From: Rhodococcus wratislaviensis
Lineage (GTDB): Bacteria > Actinomycetota > Actinomycetes > Mycobacteriales > Mycobacteriaceae
Assembly: GCF_900455735.1 (NCBI RefSeq)
Contig: NZ_UAUI01000011.1
Span: forward strand, 186,001 to 250,000
Reading direction: 5' to 3'
Length of the DNA: 64,000 nucleotides
Position numbers and translations under genes: made by a program. Shown here piece by piece: positions 8,068 to 16,850 of this stretch (positions within the stretch are counted from its first letter, which is position 1; every line of letters begins with the position of its first letter). The notes under the pieces were generated by a model. That model was not told where the DNA came from. It searched no databases and saw only the letters and a program-made list of their open reading frames with translations.

Positions 8068-9441
8068 ATGACCGACACGCACAGTGATGTCCTGATCCTC
8101 GGCGGCGGCTCCGGCGGTTACGCCTGCGCCTTCCGGGCCGCGCAGCTCGGCCTGTCGGTCACGCTGATCGAGGCGGACAAGATCGGCGGAACCTGCCTGC
8201 ACCGGGGCTGCATCCCGACCAAAGCGCTGCTCCATTCCGCCGAGGTCGCCGACACCGCGCGAACCGGTGCCGCGTTCGGCGTGCGAACGACGTTCGACGG
8301 CATCGACATCGAGGCGGTGCACCACTACAAGGACGGCACGATCGACCGATTGCACAGGGGGCTGCAGGGTCTGGTCGCCCATCACAAGATCGGCATCGTG
8401 AACGGGCACGGAAAGTATCTCGGAGACAGGACGATCGAGGTGGGCGGCACCCGCTACACCGGGACGTCCGTGGTGCTCGCGACCGGCTCCTACGCCCGGA
8501 CCGCGCCGTCCATCGAGCTCGGTGAGCGCATCGTCACCAGCGACGGAGCCCTGAACCTCGGGTTCGTCCCGAAGAAGGCGATCGTTCTCGGCGGTGGTGT
8601 GATCGGCGTCGAGTTCGCCAGCGTCTGGGCGTCGTTCGGCACGGAGGTGACTGTGATCGAGGCGCTCCCTCGCCTGGTCGCGGCGGAGGATCCGTGGTGC
8701 TCGAAGCAACTCGAACGCGCATTCCGCAAGCGCGGTATCGCCGCCCGCACGGGCGTGACTGTCGCGGCGGCAAAGGAAACCGCGGACGGTGTTCTCGTGG
8801 AACTCGGCGACGGCGACACCCTCGAGGCCGAGGTTCTGCTCGTGGCGGTGGGGCGTGGGCCGCGCACCGGTGACGCCGGATTCGCCGAACACGGCATCAC
8901 CCTGGACCGCGGGTTCGTCGTCACCGACGAGCGGCTGCGCACCCACGTCGACGGTGTATATGCCGTCGGGGACATCGTGGCCGGACTTCAACTGGCGCAC
9001 CGCGGCTTTCAGCACGGCATCTTCGTCGCCGAAGAGATCGCCGGCCTCGATCCTGCTCCCGTGGCCGAGCATCTCGTTCCGCGTGTGACGTACTCGCACC
9101 CGGAGGTCGCGTCCGTCGGACTCACCGAAGATGCCGCCCGCGAACGGTACGGCGACGCCACCACCGCGGTCTACGACCTCGCAGGCAACGGCAAGAGCCA
9201 GATCCTGAAGACCTCAGGTGGGATCAAGGTCGTCCGAGCCGGCGACACCGGCCCTGTGGTGGGTGTGCACATGGTCGGCGACCGCGTCGGCGAGTTGATC
9301 GGCGAGGCCCAACTGACCGTCGCCTGGGAGGCCCTGCCCACCGACGTCGCACCGTTCGTCCACGCTCACCCCACCCAGAACGAAGCACTGGGCGAAGCGA
9401 TGCTGGCGTTGTCGGGGAAGCCGCTGCATACGCATGGTTGA
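8068..9441 (+). CDS. Dihydrolipoyl dehydrogenase (E3)
   Basis: A 457-residue flavoprotein disulfide reductase that reoxidises the lipoyl group of E2 with NAD. The N-terminal FAD motif is LILGGGSGGYACAF. The redox pair is Cys43/Cys48 in GGTCLHRGCIPTK. The NAD domain has GGGVIGVEFASVWASFG. The C-terminal dimer interface carries HAHPTQNEALGEAM with the active-site His and Glu. It begins directly after the E2 stop and ends the operon. Confidence 0.94.
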   Translation: MTDTHSDVLILGGGSGGYACAFRAAQLGLSVTLIEADKIGGTCLHRGCIPTKALLHSAEVADTARTGAAFGVRTTFDGIDIEAVHHYKDGTIDRLHRGLQGLVAHHKIGIVNGHGKYLGDRTIEVGGTRYTGTSVVLATGSYARTAPSIELGERIVTSDGALNLGFVPKKAIVLGGGVIGVEFASVWASFGTEVTVIEALPRLVAAEDPWCSKQLERAFRKRGIAARTGVTVAAAKETADGVLVELGDGDTLEAEVLLVAVGRGPRTGDAGFAEHGITLDRGFVVTDERLRTHVDGVYAVGDIVAGLQLAHRGFQHGIFVAEEIAGLDPAPVAEHLVPRVTYSHPEVASVGLTEDAARERYGDATTAVYDLAGNGKSQILKTSGGIKVVRAGDTGPVVGVHMVGDRVGELIGEAQLTVAWEALPTDVAPFVHAHPTQNEALGEAMLALSGKPLHTHG

Positions 9442-9539
9442 GTGGAGCTTCGGTCCGCGTCGAACCGAGGGGTGGGAAGATTGCGTGCGATGAGGCGGTT
9501 GATACCGGTGGATCATCGGATACGACACAGGAGAACGCA

Positions 9540-9956
9540 ATGACTCTTTCAGCGTCCGCGATCACCGAATCCGTCACCGACCGGCTGGCACGCGAGGCCA
9601 TCGTGTGGTTGACGACCGTCGGTCGCAACGACACGCCGGTTCCGACACCGGTGTGGTTCAGCTGGTCGGGCACCGAGTTCCTGATCTTCAGTCGACCGGG
9701 CACCGCCAAGCTGACGAACATCGGCAAGAATCCGCAGGTCGCGCTCAATTTCAACAGCAGCGCGAAGGGTGGTGACGTGTCGGTGTTCACCGGGAAAGCT
9801 CACGTCGACGCGGACGGTCCTTCGACGGAGGAGTGGGAGACCTACGTCGAGAAGTACCGGGAGGACATGGCCGGCCTGGACTACACGCCCGACAAGTTCC
9901 GGACCGACTACTCGACGCTCGTCCGCGTCAACCCGGACCGGCTGCGCTGCTGGTAG
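9540..9956 (+). CDS. PPOX-class (split beta-barrel) flavin/F420-type protein
   Basis: A 138-residue split-barrel protein with the TIGR03667-like pattern REAIVWLTTVGRNDTPVPTP, a WFSWSGTEFLIFSRPGTAKL strand pair and a C-terminal RVNPDRLRCW. Related proteins bind FMN or F420 and act on diverse substrates, so the reaction is unknown. The ATG at 9540 follows CAGGAGA with a suitable gap; longer upstream frames lack this. It stands alone, 98 bp after the E3 gene and convergent with the WS/DGAT gene. Confidence 0.8.
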   Translation: MTLSASAITESVTDRLAREAIVWLTTVGRNDTPVPTPVWFSWSGTEFLIFSRPGTAKLTNIGKNPQVALNFNSSAKGGDVSVFTGKAHVDADGPSTEEWETYVEKYREDMAGLDYTPDKFRTDYSTLVRVNPDRLRCW

Positions 9957-10068
9957 CCACTTCGGCTGAAATGTCCAGCAGTGTCCCGGCCCGGGATCTT
10001 CGTCAATTGACAGTTCCGTTGTCTTGGCGTACTGCGAATCCGACTGCACTGGAGTGTGTTCCGAGACA

Positions 10069-11472
10069 TCAGATTCCAGCAGCGTGTTCGAGTGCGCGTA
10101 ACGCGTCACCCAGGTGGGTCGTCAGCGTGTGCAGTTGCGGCACGGCACGGCGGCACCCGGTGATTCCGAAGGAGATGGTGTCGTCGTTGCTGGTGCACGT
10201 GATGTTGAGTCCTTGTCCGTCGACCGGGATCGACAGCGGGTACAGCCCGTCGAGGCGCGCTCCGTTCCAGTACAGGGGGTGGCGCGGGCCGGGAACGTTC
10301 GAGATGATCAGGTTGAACGGGGGACGTAGCCGCGAGTTGTGCCCGAACACGATGCTCGCCCCGGCAGGACCCGCGCCGAGTGCGCTCATCGCCAGGATCT
10401 GTGCACCGCTCATCGCCGCCATCGCCTGTTTGCCTTCGCGCATGCAGGTGCGCACGGTGTCCAGCCGATCCGCAGGCTCGGGGAGATGGGTTCCGAGGTT
10501 GCACATCAACACCCCGACGTCGTTGCCGCCGCGCCCGCCGGTGGCGACCTGCTTCTCGTCGCGTAGCGAGACCGGCACCATCGCGACGAGCGGTTCCGCA
10601 GGCAGCGCGTCCTGCTCGAGGAGGTAGCTGCGCAACGCCCCCGCTGACATGGCCAGCACCACATCGTTGATGGTGGCGTCGGCGAGCTTCGCGACCAGGC
10701 GCAACCGCTCGAGAGGCCAGCTCTGGGCCGCGAACTGGCGTGATCCGGAAATCGGTACGTTGAACATGGTCTTGGGGGCAGCGAGCGAGAGTGGCCCACC
10801 CTGCTCACGTGCCGCTCGGGTGAGAGTGCGGGCCAGGGCGGGGACGAGTCCGGCGAACTCGCCGACCGTGCTGCGGGCGGCGTGGATGACAGCCCTCGGC
10901 AGATCGACCGCCTCGACCGCATCGACCGCAGGGCCCGGGTGCCGCGGGCGAGAGTGCTGCCACGGCGCGCGCATGCCGCGCTCGTCCGGGTCCTCGCTGA
11001 GTGCGCGGCGCAACATCGTCATCGCGCTGACACCGTCCGCGACGGCGTGGTGGATTTTGGTGTAGGTCGCGTACCGTCCGTCGCGCAATCCCTCGATCAG
11101 GTGGATCTCCCACAGCGGTCGGCTGCGATCGAGCGGGGTGCTGTGCAGACGAGAGCACAGCGCCAGCAATTGCGCTTCCTCTCCGGGCTCGGGCAGGGCG
11201 TCGTGGCGGACGTGATGCCCGAGATCGATGCGCGTGTCCGATTCCCAGCCCCACTGACCCAGCGAGGTCCACGATCGCCTGGCCCGTCTACCCAGTCTCG
11301 AGGCCACGTCCTGATCGGTGTCGGTGAGAGCGGCGTCGAGCAGCGCTCGCATATCCCGCGCATCGGCCCCCTCCGGGGGCTGGAAAACCTGCACGCCACC
11401 TACATGCATCGGATGCTCACGAGACTCTCCGAGCAGAAACATCGAATCCAGCGGCGACATGGGAAGCAACAT
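10069..11472 (-). CDS. Wax ester synthase / diacylglycerol acyltransferase (WS/DGAT)
   Basis: A 467-residue WS/DGAT acyltransferase. The start at MLLPMSPLDSMFLL matches family N-termini. The condensing motif HHAVADG (two His and Asp) follows the family phrase DRSRPLWEIHLIEGL. The C-terminal half has NDVVLAMSAGALRSYL and the conserved FNLIISNVPGPRHPLY stretch. The enzyme esterifies acyl-CoA to fatty alcohols or diacylglycerol in wax ester and triacylglycerol storage, typical of oleaginous rhodococci, which carry many paralogues. The gene is monocistronic, with about 190 bp upstream before the permease gene on the same strand. Confidence 0.9.
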   Translation of the reverse strand: MLLPMSPLDSMFLLGESREHPMHVGGVQVFQPPEGADARDMRALLDAALTDTDQDVASRLGRRARRSWTSLGQWGWESDTRIDLGHHVRHDALPEPGEEAQLLALCSRLHSTPLDRSRPLWEIHLIEGLRDGRYATYTKIHHAVADGVSAMTMLRRALSEDPDERGMRAPWQHSRPRHPGPAVDAVEAVDLPRAVIHAARSTVGEFAGLVPALARTLTRAAREQGGPLSLAAPKTMFNVPISGSRQFAAQSWPLERLRLVAKLADATINDVVLAMSAGALRSYLLEQDALPAEPLVAMVPVSLRDEKQVATGGRGGNDVGVLMCNLGTHLPEPADRLDTVRTCMREGKQAMAAMSGAQILAMSALGAGPAGASIVFGHNSRLRPPFNLIISNVPGPRHPLYWNGARLDGLYPLSIPVDGQGLNITCTSNDDTISFGITGCRRAVPQLHTLTTHLGDALRALEHAAGI

Positions 11473-11658
11473 GCGATGACCTTTCGAACCTCGAGCCGAA
11501 GACGGATCAGGGGCCAATCGTGGTGGAAAACAGTTGGCGTAGTGCATTTCTCGCACCACATCAGGGTGCGCCTTCCGCGCCGTCGACGGCCACCGTCCGA
11601 TGAATTCTTCGCGATATCCATACGTATGAGCGGTCCGGGCCGACCCCGCGGCCGCTCG

Positions 11659-13494
11659 TCATGCGCGCAGGCGCGGATCTCGGTGCGCCGGGTCGATGCG
11701 ACACGCGACCTGGCACACCATCGCGTTGCTGTGTTTGCGCAGTGCGTGCGCGATCTCGCCGGCCCGGTGAGTGGGCAACAACCGGTGCCAGCTCGTGGTG
11801 GGTTCGATGGTGGCCAGCACGACGAAGGTGGTCTGGTCGGGGTAGTGGGTGCGGACATACCGGGCCAGCGACAGTCCGACCGAGTTGTCGGTGTCCTCGA
11901 TCAGGATCAGTTCGGTGTGGGGGTACCGGTCCTGCCACTGCCGGGTGAAGTGGGCGGTGGATTCTCCTGGCAGGCACACGCGAATCGCGGCCGGTCGGGC
12001 CGTCATGGTCACGGCCGCGGACAACGCCATCCGGCTGAGCTCGGTCACCCCGGACACCGGCACCAACACCGTCGGCCGCGCTCCGATGACGCGCGGGTCG
12101 ATGGGCTGCGGGCCGACGGTGAGCCGGTCACCGAGGTGTTCGTAGGCCGCGCGTACCCGTTCCATGCCGGCCACCAGCAGCGGTAGGGCCACGACGATCA
12201 GCCAGGCGCCCTCCCCGAATTTCATTGCCGTCGTCACCAGCGCCGCTACCCCGGTCAGGACCGCCCCCGCCCCGTTGAGGGCGCCCCGCCATCTCCACCC
12301 GCGTGTGCGCACGGCGAGCCAGTGCCGCACCATCCCGAGCTGCGCCAGGGTGAATCCGACGAACACGCCGATGGCGAACAGCGGAACCAGCGCATTCACG
12401 TTCCCGCCGGATCCGATCAGCAGCACCCCGGCGGCAAGGCCCAGCGCGAGCACACCGTACCGATACACGTCCCGAGAAGCGCGCCGGGCGAATCGGTGTG
12501 GCAGAACATTGTCGTCGGCGAGGACGCGCATCAGCGTCGGCAGCCCACCGTAGGAGGTGTTCGCCGCGAGGGCCAGCAGGACCACCGTCGCGAATTGGAC
12601 GATGTAGTACCCGGCGTCGTCACCGAGTGAGGCCGCGGTGAGCTGCGAGAGGACGGTGGTGCCCTCCACGGGGGTGAGGGAGAACTTCTCGATCAGCACG
12701 GCCAGCCCGAGAAGCATCGTTCCGAGGAGCAGACCGAGTGCAACCTCGGCTCGCTGGGCATTCACCACCGCGGGTTTCTTGAAACTCGGGACCGCGTTGG
12801 CGATCGCCTCCACGCCCGTCAGCGCGGCACAACCGCTCGAAAAAGCTTTGAGTAGCAGAAGAATTCCGATCGTCTGGGCATTGGACCCGACGGCGCCCTC
12901 CTCGATGGTGCGGGCCGGTTCCGAACGCAGCAGCCCCGCAACGATCACGGTGAAGATACTTGCGACGAAGACGACTGTCGGAACCATGAACGCGCGAGCG
13001 GAATCGGCGATTCCCCGGAGATTCAAGGCGGTGATGCCGACCAGGATTGTCAGTGCGATCCAGACGGTGTACGGGAGCAGAGCGGGGAACGCCGAAGTCA
13101 GAGCCGCGACACCGGCGGCGATCGATACCGCGACGTTGAGGACGTAGTCGACGATCAACGACGCCGCTGCGGTCAGACTCGCTCGCCGCCCCAGTCGGCT
13201 CCGGGCTACTGCGTAGGCGCCGCCCCCGTCGGGGAAGGCGGCGATCACTTGACGGTATGACGCGACCAGCACGGCGAGGAGCGCGGCGATGGCGACGGTG
13301 ACCGGGACGGTGAACCCGAGCCCGGATCCTCCGGCCACCGCAAGTACCAGGACGATGGCCTCGGGCCCATAGGACACCGAGGCCATCGCGTCGAGGGAAA
13401 GCCCTGCCAAACCCGTTGCAACGGAAAGTTTCCCTCTCCCTTCGCCGCGTCGAGAACGGGCCTGCGACGACGCCGCACCTCGGTGGCCGATCAT
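11659..13494 (-). CDS. KimA-like APC-superfamily permease (putative potassium importer)
   Basis: About 611 residues, with some 12 hydrophobic segments followed by a soluble C-terminal domain of about 150 residues. Landmarks of the KimA/YdaO group are LDAMASVSYGPEAIVLVL in the first helix and FPDGGGAYAVARSRLG after the second, then VDYVLNVAVSIAAGVAALTS. The C-terminal part (RPTVLVPVSGVTELSRMALS onward) resembles a universal-stress-like nucleotide fold. KimA proteins import K+ and are inhibited by c-di-AMP; K+ specificity here is inferred. A CorA channel gene lies 0.8 kb away, divergent. A GTG at 13509 is an alternative start. Confidence 0.75.
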   Translation of the reverse strand: MIGHRGAASSQARSRRGEGRGKLSVATGLAGLSLDAMASVSYGPEAIVLVLAVAGGSGLGFTVPVTVAIAALLAVLVASYRQVIAAFPDGGGAYAVARSRLGRRASLTAAASLIVDYVLNVAVSIAAGVAALTSAFPALLPYTVWIALTILVGITALNLRGIADSARAFMVPTVVFVASIFTVIVAGLLRSEPARTIEEGAVGSNAQTIGILLLLKAFSSGCAALTGVEAIANAVPSFKKPAVVNAQRAEVALGLLLGTMLLGLAVLIEKFSLTPVEGTTVLSQLTAASLGDDAGYYIVQFATVVLLALAANTSYGGLPTLMRVLADDNVLPHRFARRASRDVYRYGVLALGLAAGVLLIGSGGNVNALVPLFAIGVFVGFTLAQLGMVRHWLAVRTRGWRWRGALNGAGAVLTGVAALVTTAMKFGEGAWLIVVALPLLVAGMERVRAAYEHLGDRLTVGPQPIDPRVIGARPTVLVPVSGVTELSRMALSAAVTMTARPAAIRVCLPGESTAHFTRQWQDRYPHTELILIEDTDNSVGLSLARYVRTHYPDQTTFVVLATIEPTTSWHRLLPTHRAGEIAHALRKHSNAMVCQVACRIDPAHRDPRLRA

Positions 13495-13615
13495 GACTGC
13501 ATGTCTCACACGATCAGAGTCGGGACAGCGACCGGCGAATCATAGGGCCTTGATGTCATCTTGACGGATTCGCATCGAGTCCTGACACGCCGGCGGCGGT
13601 GGACGGCGGCGCAGA

Positions 13616-13801
13616 TCACAGACGGGCTGAGCGGCTCTCCCGGGAGAACTTCTCGTCCGCAGCAGTCACCCGCGTGCGTTGCCGGGCGGTGGCGGGCCGG
13701 GCGGTGGCGGACCGGGCGGTGCGGGTATTGATGTAGCGGATCATCAATGCGGCCCCGATGAACGATCCCAGGAGCAGGACTGTGATCAGGAGATCACCCA
13801 T
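13616..13801 (-). CDS. Small single-span membrane protein
   Basis: A 61-residue protein with an N-terminal membrane helix (GDLLITVLLLGSFIGAALMI) and a basic, Ala/Thr/Arg-rich tail including a repeated SATARPATARQ motif. The ATG is preceded by GAAGGGA at a good distance on the minus strand. It lies upstream of and in line with the KimA-like gene. The size and helix position recall small accessory subunits of K+ transporters such as KdpF, but there is no clear sequence match, so the function is unknown. Confidence 0.5.
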   Translation of the reverse strand: MGDLLITVLLLGSFIGAALMIRYINTRTARSATARPATARQRTRVTAADEKFSRESRSARL

Positions 13802-13996
13802 GACAAAGACTTCCCTTCAGGCGATGTCGTGAAACTGACCAGATCAGCGTCGACCGCCGGCGGGCGCGTGAGAAGAGGCCGTCGCATTCTTCGCGAGATC
13901 CATATGCGCCCGCGATGAAGCGCGCGGACCCCCTTCGCGACCTGAAGCGGCACAGGGCGGCTTGCGTCGACTACCAAGGTGATCGATAGTCGCGGT

Positions 13997-14149
13997 ATGC
14001 AGTTCTCCGTTGTCCTGCAGTTGGCGGGCCTTATCGCGTTGAGTGCGTTCGGAACCATGCTCCTCGCGGTGGGGGCCTTCGGTTCGGGAGGACTGTGTCT
14101 GGCTGGGGCGACATGGTGGTTCTGGCGTCTCTACCGGACGAGCGACTGA
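13997..14149 (+). CDS. Possible 50-residue membrane protein
   Basis: A short frame (ATG to TGA) coding for a strongly hydrophobic peptide: MQFSVVLQLAGLIALSAF, then MLLAVGAFGSGGLCLAGATW and a basic aromatic end WWFWRLYRTSD. Two helices or one helical hairpin are possible. It is oriented towards CorA, 174 bp upstream of it. No strong ribosome-binding site is seen. The coherent hydrophobic composition with a positive C-terminus argues for a real gene, but it could be chance. Confidence 0.4.
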   Translation: MQFSVVLQLAGLIALSAFGTMLLAVGAFGSGGLCLAGATWWFWRLYRTSD

Positions 14150-14323
14150 TGGACCGCCGGCGGGGCAGGGCTCTGCCTCGATGATCTCTTCGTCCTGATC
14201 TTGACGTTTTCATGCCGCAGGAATCCGCAAGACTGACGCCACGTTTGCTCCGCTCGGTGGTGGTATGAGGTGTGCCCTCGGCGCAAGCAATAGTTGCCGC
14301 CCGCAGTCAGGGATGTGGTTGAC

Positions 14324-15340
14324 ATGACGATCGTTGACAACGCCGTGTACGTCGACGGGAGGCGTACCGACAACCCCGAGAGCCTCGACTGCACCTACGA
14401 GACCCTGCGGGAGCGCGGCGGTATGGCCTGGATCGGGCTGTATCGGCCCGACCTCGACGAGATCAGCTCGGTCGCGCGCGAGTTCGGGCTGCACCACTTG
14501 GCGGTCGACGATGCCATCGCCGCCCACCAGCGCCCCAAACTCGAACGGTACGACAACACGCTGTTCGTCGTCCTCCGCCCGGCCCGCTATCTCGACGACG
14601 TGGAGAAGGTCGAATTCGGGGAAGTGCACATTTTCGTGGGCCCGGACTTCGTGGTGACCATCCGCCACGCTGAATCCCCTGACCTCAGCCGCGTGCGCCA
14701 CCGGCTCGAACGATCTCCACACCTGCTGAAACTGGGTCCGGAGGCGGTTCTGTACGCGATCTTGGACCAGGTCGTCGACGAGTACCTGCCGGTCGCCGCG
14801 GGGCTGGAAAACGACCTCGACGAGATCGAAGACCAACTGTTTACCGGCAAGGAAGCGGTCGCCCGCAGAATTTACGAACTCTCCCGAGAGGTGATCGCGT
14901 TCCAACGTGCCACACACCCGCTCGTCGACATCCTCGAAGCCCTTCAACGCGGATCCGACAAATACAACGTCGACCTGGAACTTCAACGCCACCTGCGTGA
15001 CGTACTCGACCATTCCCTGCGCCTGGTCGAGAAGGCCGATTCGTTCCGAGCACACCTCGAAACCGCTCTCACCGTTCACGCGACCCTGGTCGGGCAACAA
15101 CAGAGCGAGGAAATGCGCCATCTCACCGAGGCCAGCCTCGCACAGAGCGAAGAGGTCAAGAAGATCTCAGCCTGGGCTGCCATCCTTTTCGCCCCTACAC
15201 TCGTGGGAACGATTTACGGGATGAACTTCGACCACATGCCCGAACTCCACTGGACCGTCGGCTACCCGCTTGCCCTGGTATTGATGCTTGCCACCTCGGT
15301 GACCCTGTTCCGTGTCTTCAAGCGCCAGCACTGGCTGTAA
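14324..15340 (+). CDS. corA: CorA-family magnesium/cobalt channel
   Basis: A 338-residue CorA protein. The large N-terminal cytosolic domain (ESLDCTYETLRERGGMAWIG onward) and the long stalk helix (about residues 210-280) precede two C-terminal membrane helices. The first ends in the diagnostic YGMNF selectivity loop (TIYGMNFDHMPELHW), and the last residues are basic (FKRQHWL), as usual. It forms a pentameric channel for Mg2+ and Co2+ in the inner membrane. ATG 14324 (MTIVDNAVYVDG) is preferred to an upstream in-frame start. Confidence 0.92.
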   Translation: MTIVDNAVYVDGRRTDNPESLDCTYETLRERGGMAWIGLYRPDLDEISSVAREFGLHHLAVDDAIAAHQRPKLERYDNTLFVVLRPARYLDDVEKVEFGEVHIFVGPDFVVTIRHAESPDLSRVRHRLERSPHLLKLGPEAVLYAILDQVVDEYLPVAAGLENDLDEIEDQLFTGKEAVARRIYELSREVIAFQRATHPLVDILEALQRGSDKYNVDLELQRHLRDVLDHSLRLVEKADSFRAHLETALTVHATLVGQQQSEEMRHLTEASLAQSEEVKKISAWAAILFAPTLVGTIYGMNFDHMPELHWTVGYPLALVLMLATSVTLFRVFKRQHWL

Positions 15341-15363
15341 CCGAAGAATCCACATCATCCGCG

Positions 15364-15393
15364 GGATCGCCGACGGTTTCTCGGCGGATCAAC
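15364..15393. terminator. Possible hairpin after corA
   Basis: GATCGCCGA and TCGGCGGATC flank a 7-nt loop just downstream of corA, giving an imperfect stem with one bulged base. No U-tract follows, so termination is only plausible. Confidence 0.3.
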
Positions 15394-15469
15394 GGCAGCG
15401 ACGCCATCGATGCGCCACCATCTGATGCGGAGCAATCTTGCTCCTCGCCTAAACGGAGGAACTCGCATC

Positions 15470-15514
15470 ATGGACTGGACACTCGAAGTGGTCGTTCTGC
15501 CCGTCAGTGACATC
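15470..15514 (+). pseudogene. VOC-family gene, 5' fragment (split by IS3-family element)
   Basis: ATG 15470, preceded by ACGGAGGA, opens MDWTLEVVVLPVSDI, the first 15 residues of a vicinal-oxygen-chelate (glyoxalase-fold) protein. The frame then runs into the inverted repeat of an IS element. Its continuation lies at 16851. Removing the element and one ATC copy gives VSDIDRSVAFYRDKLGF, exactly the usual VOC N-terminal pattern. Confidence 0.9.
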
Positions 15515-15583
15515 GGGCGTTCCCCCCTGAGTGAGGACATCGTGAACACTGGATCGTGAAGGTCCAGAGGAAGAGATTCACTG

Positions 15584-15922
15584 ATGGTCATGAAGGCGTA
15601 CTCGGCGGAGTTCAAGGCCGATGCAGTCGCGTTGTACCTGTCCGATCCGAGCCACACGTTCGAGGGCATCGGCAACGACCTGGGAGTCAGCCGCGAGACC
15701 CTGCGCAACTGGGTGCGGGCCGAACGCAAACGCACCGGTACCTCCACGGCCGAGCTCCGGTCCGGTGGGGCGGAGCGGGCGGTATCGCCGGGCGAGGTAT
15801 CGTCCGAGTCCGTGTTGGAGGAAGAGAACAGGCAGCTCAAGGCCCAAATCCGGAAGCTCGAAACCGAGCGGGAGATCCTGCGGAGGGCCGCGAAATATTT
15901 CGCGGGCGAGACGTCTTGGTGA
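15584..15922 (+). CDS. IS3-family transposase OrfA
   Basis: A 112-residue DNA-binding subunit with a helix-turn-helix (YSAEFKADAVALYL, then GIGNDLGVSRETLRNWVRAE) and a C-terminal leucine-zipper-like coiled coil (LEEENRQLKAQIRKLETERE) ending REILRRAAKYFAGE, the usual OrfA ending. It overlaps orfB by four bases (GTGA) and orfB lies in the -1 frame, so an OrfAB transposase fusion can form by -1 frameshifting near the end of orfA. Confidence 0.9.
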   Translation: MVMKAYSAEFKADAVALYLSDPSHTFEGIGNDLGVSRETLRNWVRAERKRTGTSTAELRSGGAERAVSPGEVSSESVLEEENRQLKAQIRKLETEREILRRAAKYFAGETSW

Positions 15923-16815
15923 GCAGCCACTTCCAATTCGTTGATGACCACTGCGACACCTTTCCGGTGAAGTGGCTGTGCCAGATTCTCGAGGTCTCCC
16001 GCTCGGGTTTCTACCGGTGGCGGGCCTCCGCGCCGGCCCGGGCGGCCCGCGCCCACTCTGATCAGGAGCTGGCGGCGCGGATCCGCGCCATCCATGCCGA
16101 TTCCGACGGCACCTACGGTGCCCCGCGGGTGACCGCTGAACTGCGCGATGCCGGGATCGAGGTCAATCACAAGCGGGTCGAGCGGGTGATGCGTGAGCAC
16201 GGGATCGTCGGGGTGCATCTGCGCAAACCGGTCCGCACCACTATCCCAGCCCCGGATGCGGCGGCGGTTCCGGACCTGATCCGGCGGGATTTCACCGCGA
16301 GCGCCCCGAACACCAAGTACGTCGGCGACGTCACCTACCTCCCGGTGGGTGACGGTGAATTTCTGTATCTGGCGACGGTGATGGACCTGGGCTCGCGCCG
16401 GTTGGCGGGCTGGTCGATCGCTGATCACATGCGTACCGAGTTGGTCACCGACGCGCTGCGGGCGGCGGCCGCCGTGCGCGGCGCCACCGGTCTCGATGGG
16501 TCAATTTTCCACTCCGACAACGGGTCTCAGTATGCATCGGCCGAGTTCGCCGACCTGTGTCGCGAGTTGGGGGTGACCCGGTCGCGGGGCGCAGTCGGAA
16601 CGTCGGCGGACAACGCGGCCGCCGAGTCGCTGAACGCGACGTTGAAACGGGAGACGCTGCAGGGCCGGAAGCGCTGGAACAGTGCGGGTGAGGCACGCGC
16701 CGCGGTCTTCCGTTGGATCACGCGCTACAACACCAGAAGGAGGCATTCGAGCCTGGGCCAGATCTGCCCGGTCGAGTTCGAACGGCGATCGGCTACGCTG
16801 GCCACCGCCGCATAA
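15919..16815 (+). CDS. IS3-family transposase OrfB (DDE integrase core)
   Basis: A 298-residue catalytic part. It has the HTH_21 region (RIRAIHADSDGTYGAPRVTAEL) and an rve integrase core. The DDE residues are visible as D in KYVGDVTYLPV, D in IFHSDNGSQYAS and E in NAAAESLNATLKRE, with the last two at the usual spacing of about 35 residues. GTG 15919 overlaps the orfA stop. The C-terminus YNTRRRHSSLGQICPVEFE is typical of the family. Confidence 0.92.
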   Translation: MSSHFQFVDDHCDTFPVKWLCQILEVSRSGFYRWRASAPARAARAHSDQELAARIRAIHADSDGTYGAPRVTAELRDAGIEVNHKRVERVMREHGIVGVHLRKPVRTTIPAPDAAAVPDLIRRDFTASAPNTKYVGDVTYLPVGDGEFLYLATVMDLGSRRLAGWSIADHMRTELVTDALRAAAAVRGATGLDGSIFHSDNGSQYASAEFADLCRELGVTRSRGAVGTSADNAAAESLNATLKRETLQGRKRWNSAGEARAAVFRWITRYNTRRRHSSLGQICPVEFERRSATLATAA

Positions 16816-16850
16816 AAATAGGTGTCCACATCTCGGGGGGAACGCCCATC

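Larger units (their letters stand above)
15515..16847 (+). mobile_element. IS3-family insertion sequence, complete, 1333 bp
   Basis: The element has imperfect terminal inverted repeats: the left end GGGCGTTCCCCCC at 15515 matches the reverse complement of the right end at 16847, and similarity continues inward to GGACAT/GGACAC. It is flanked by a 3-bp direct repeat ATC (15512-15514 and 16848-16850), the target-site duplication size expected for IS3 elements. It carries overlapping orfA and orfB in the IS3 arrangement. Both frames are open and the catalytic triad is intact, so it may be active. Confidence 0.93.

Noticed and set aside
9984-9996. Palindrome TCCCGG-C-CCGGGA between convergent genes as terminator
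   Set aside because: It has almost no loop and no U-tract, so it cannot form a usual intrinsic terminator.
13802-13996. Possible c-di-AMP riboswitch upstream of the KimA-like locus
   Set aside because: Riboswitches of this kind precede K+ transporters in some bacteria, but I could not find the conserved core on either strand. A covariance search would decide.
16713-16850. VOC protein starting inside the IS3-family element
   Set aside because: The N-terminal residues of that frame come from the IS end and do not resemble VOC proteins; the true 5' end is at 15470.
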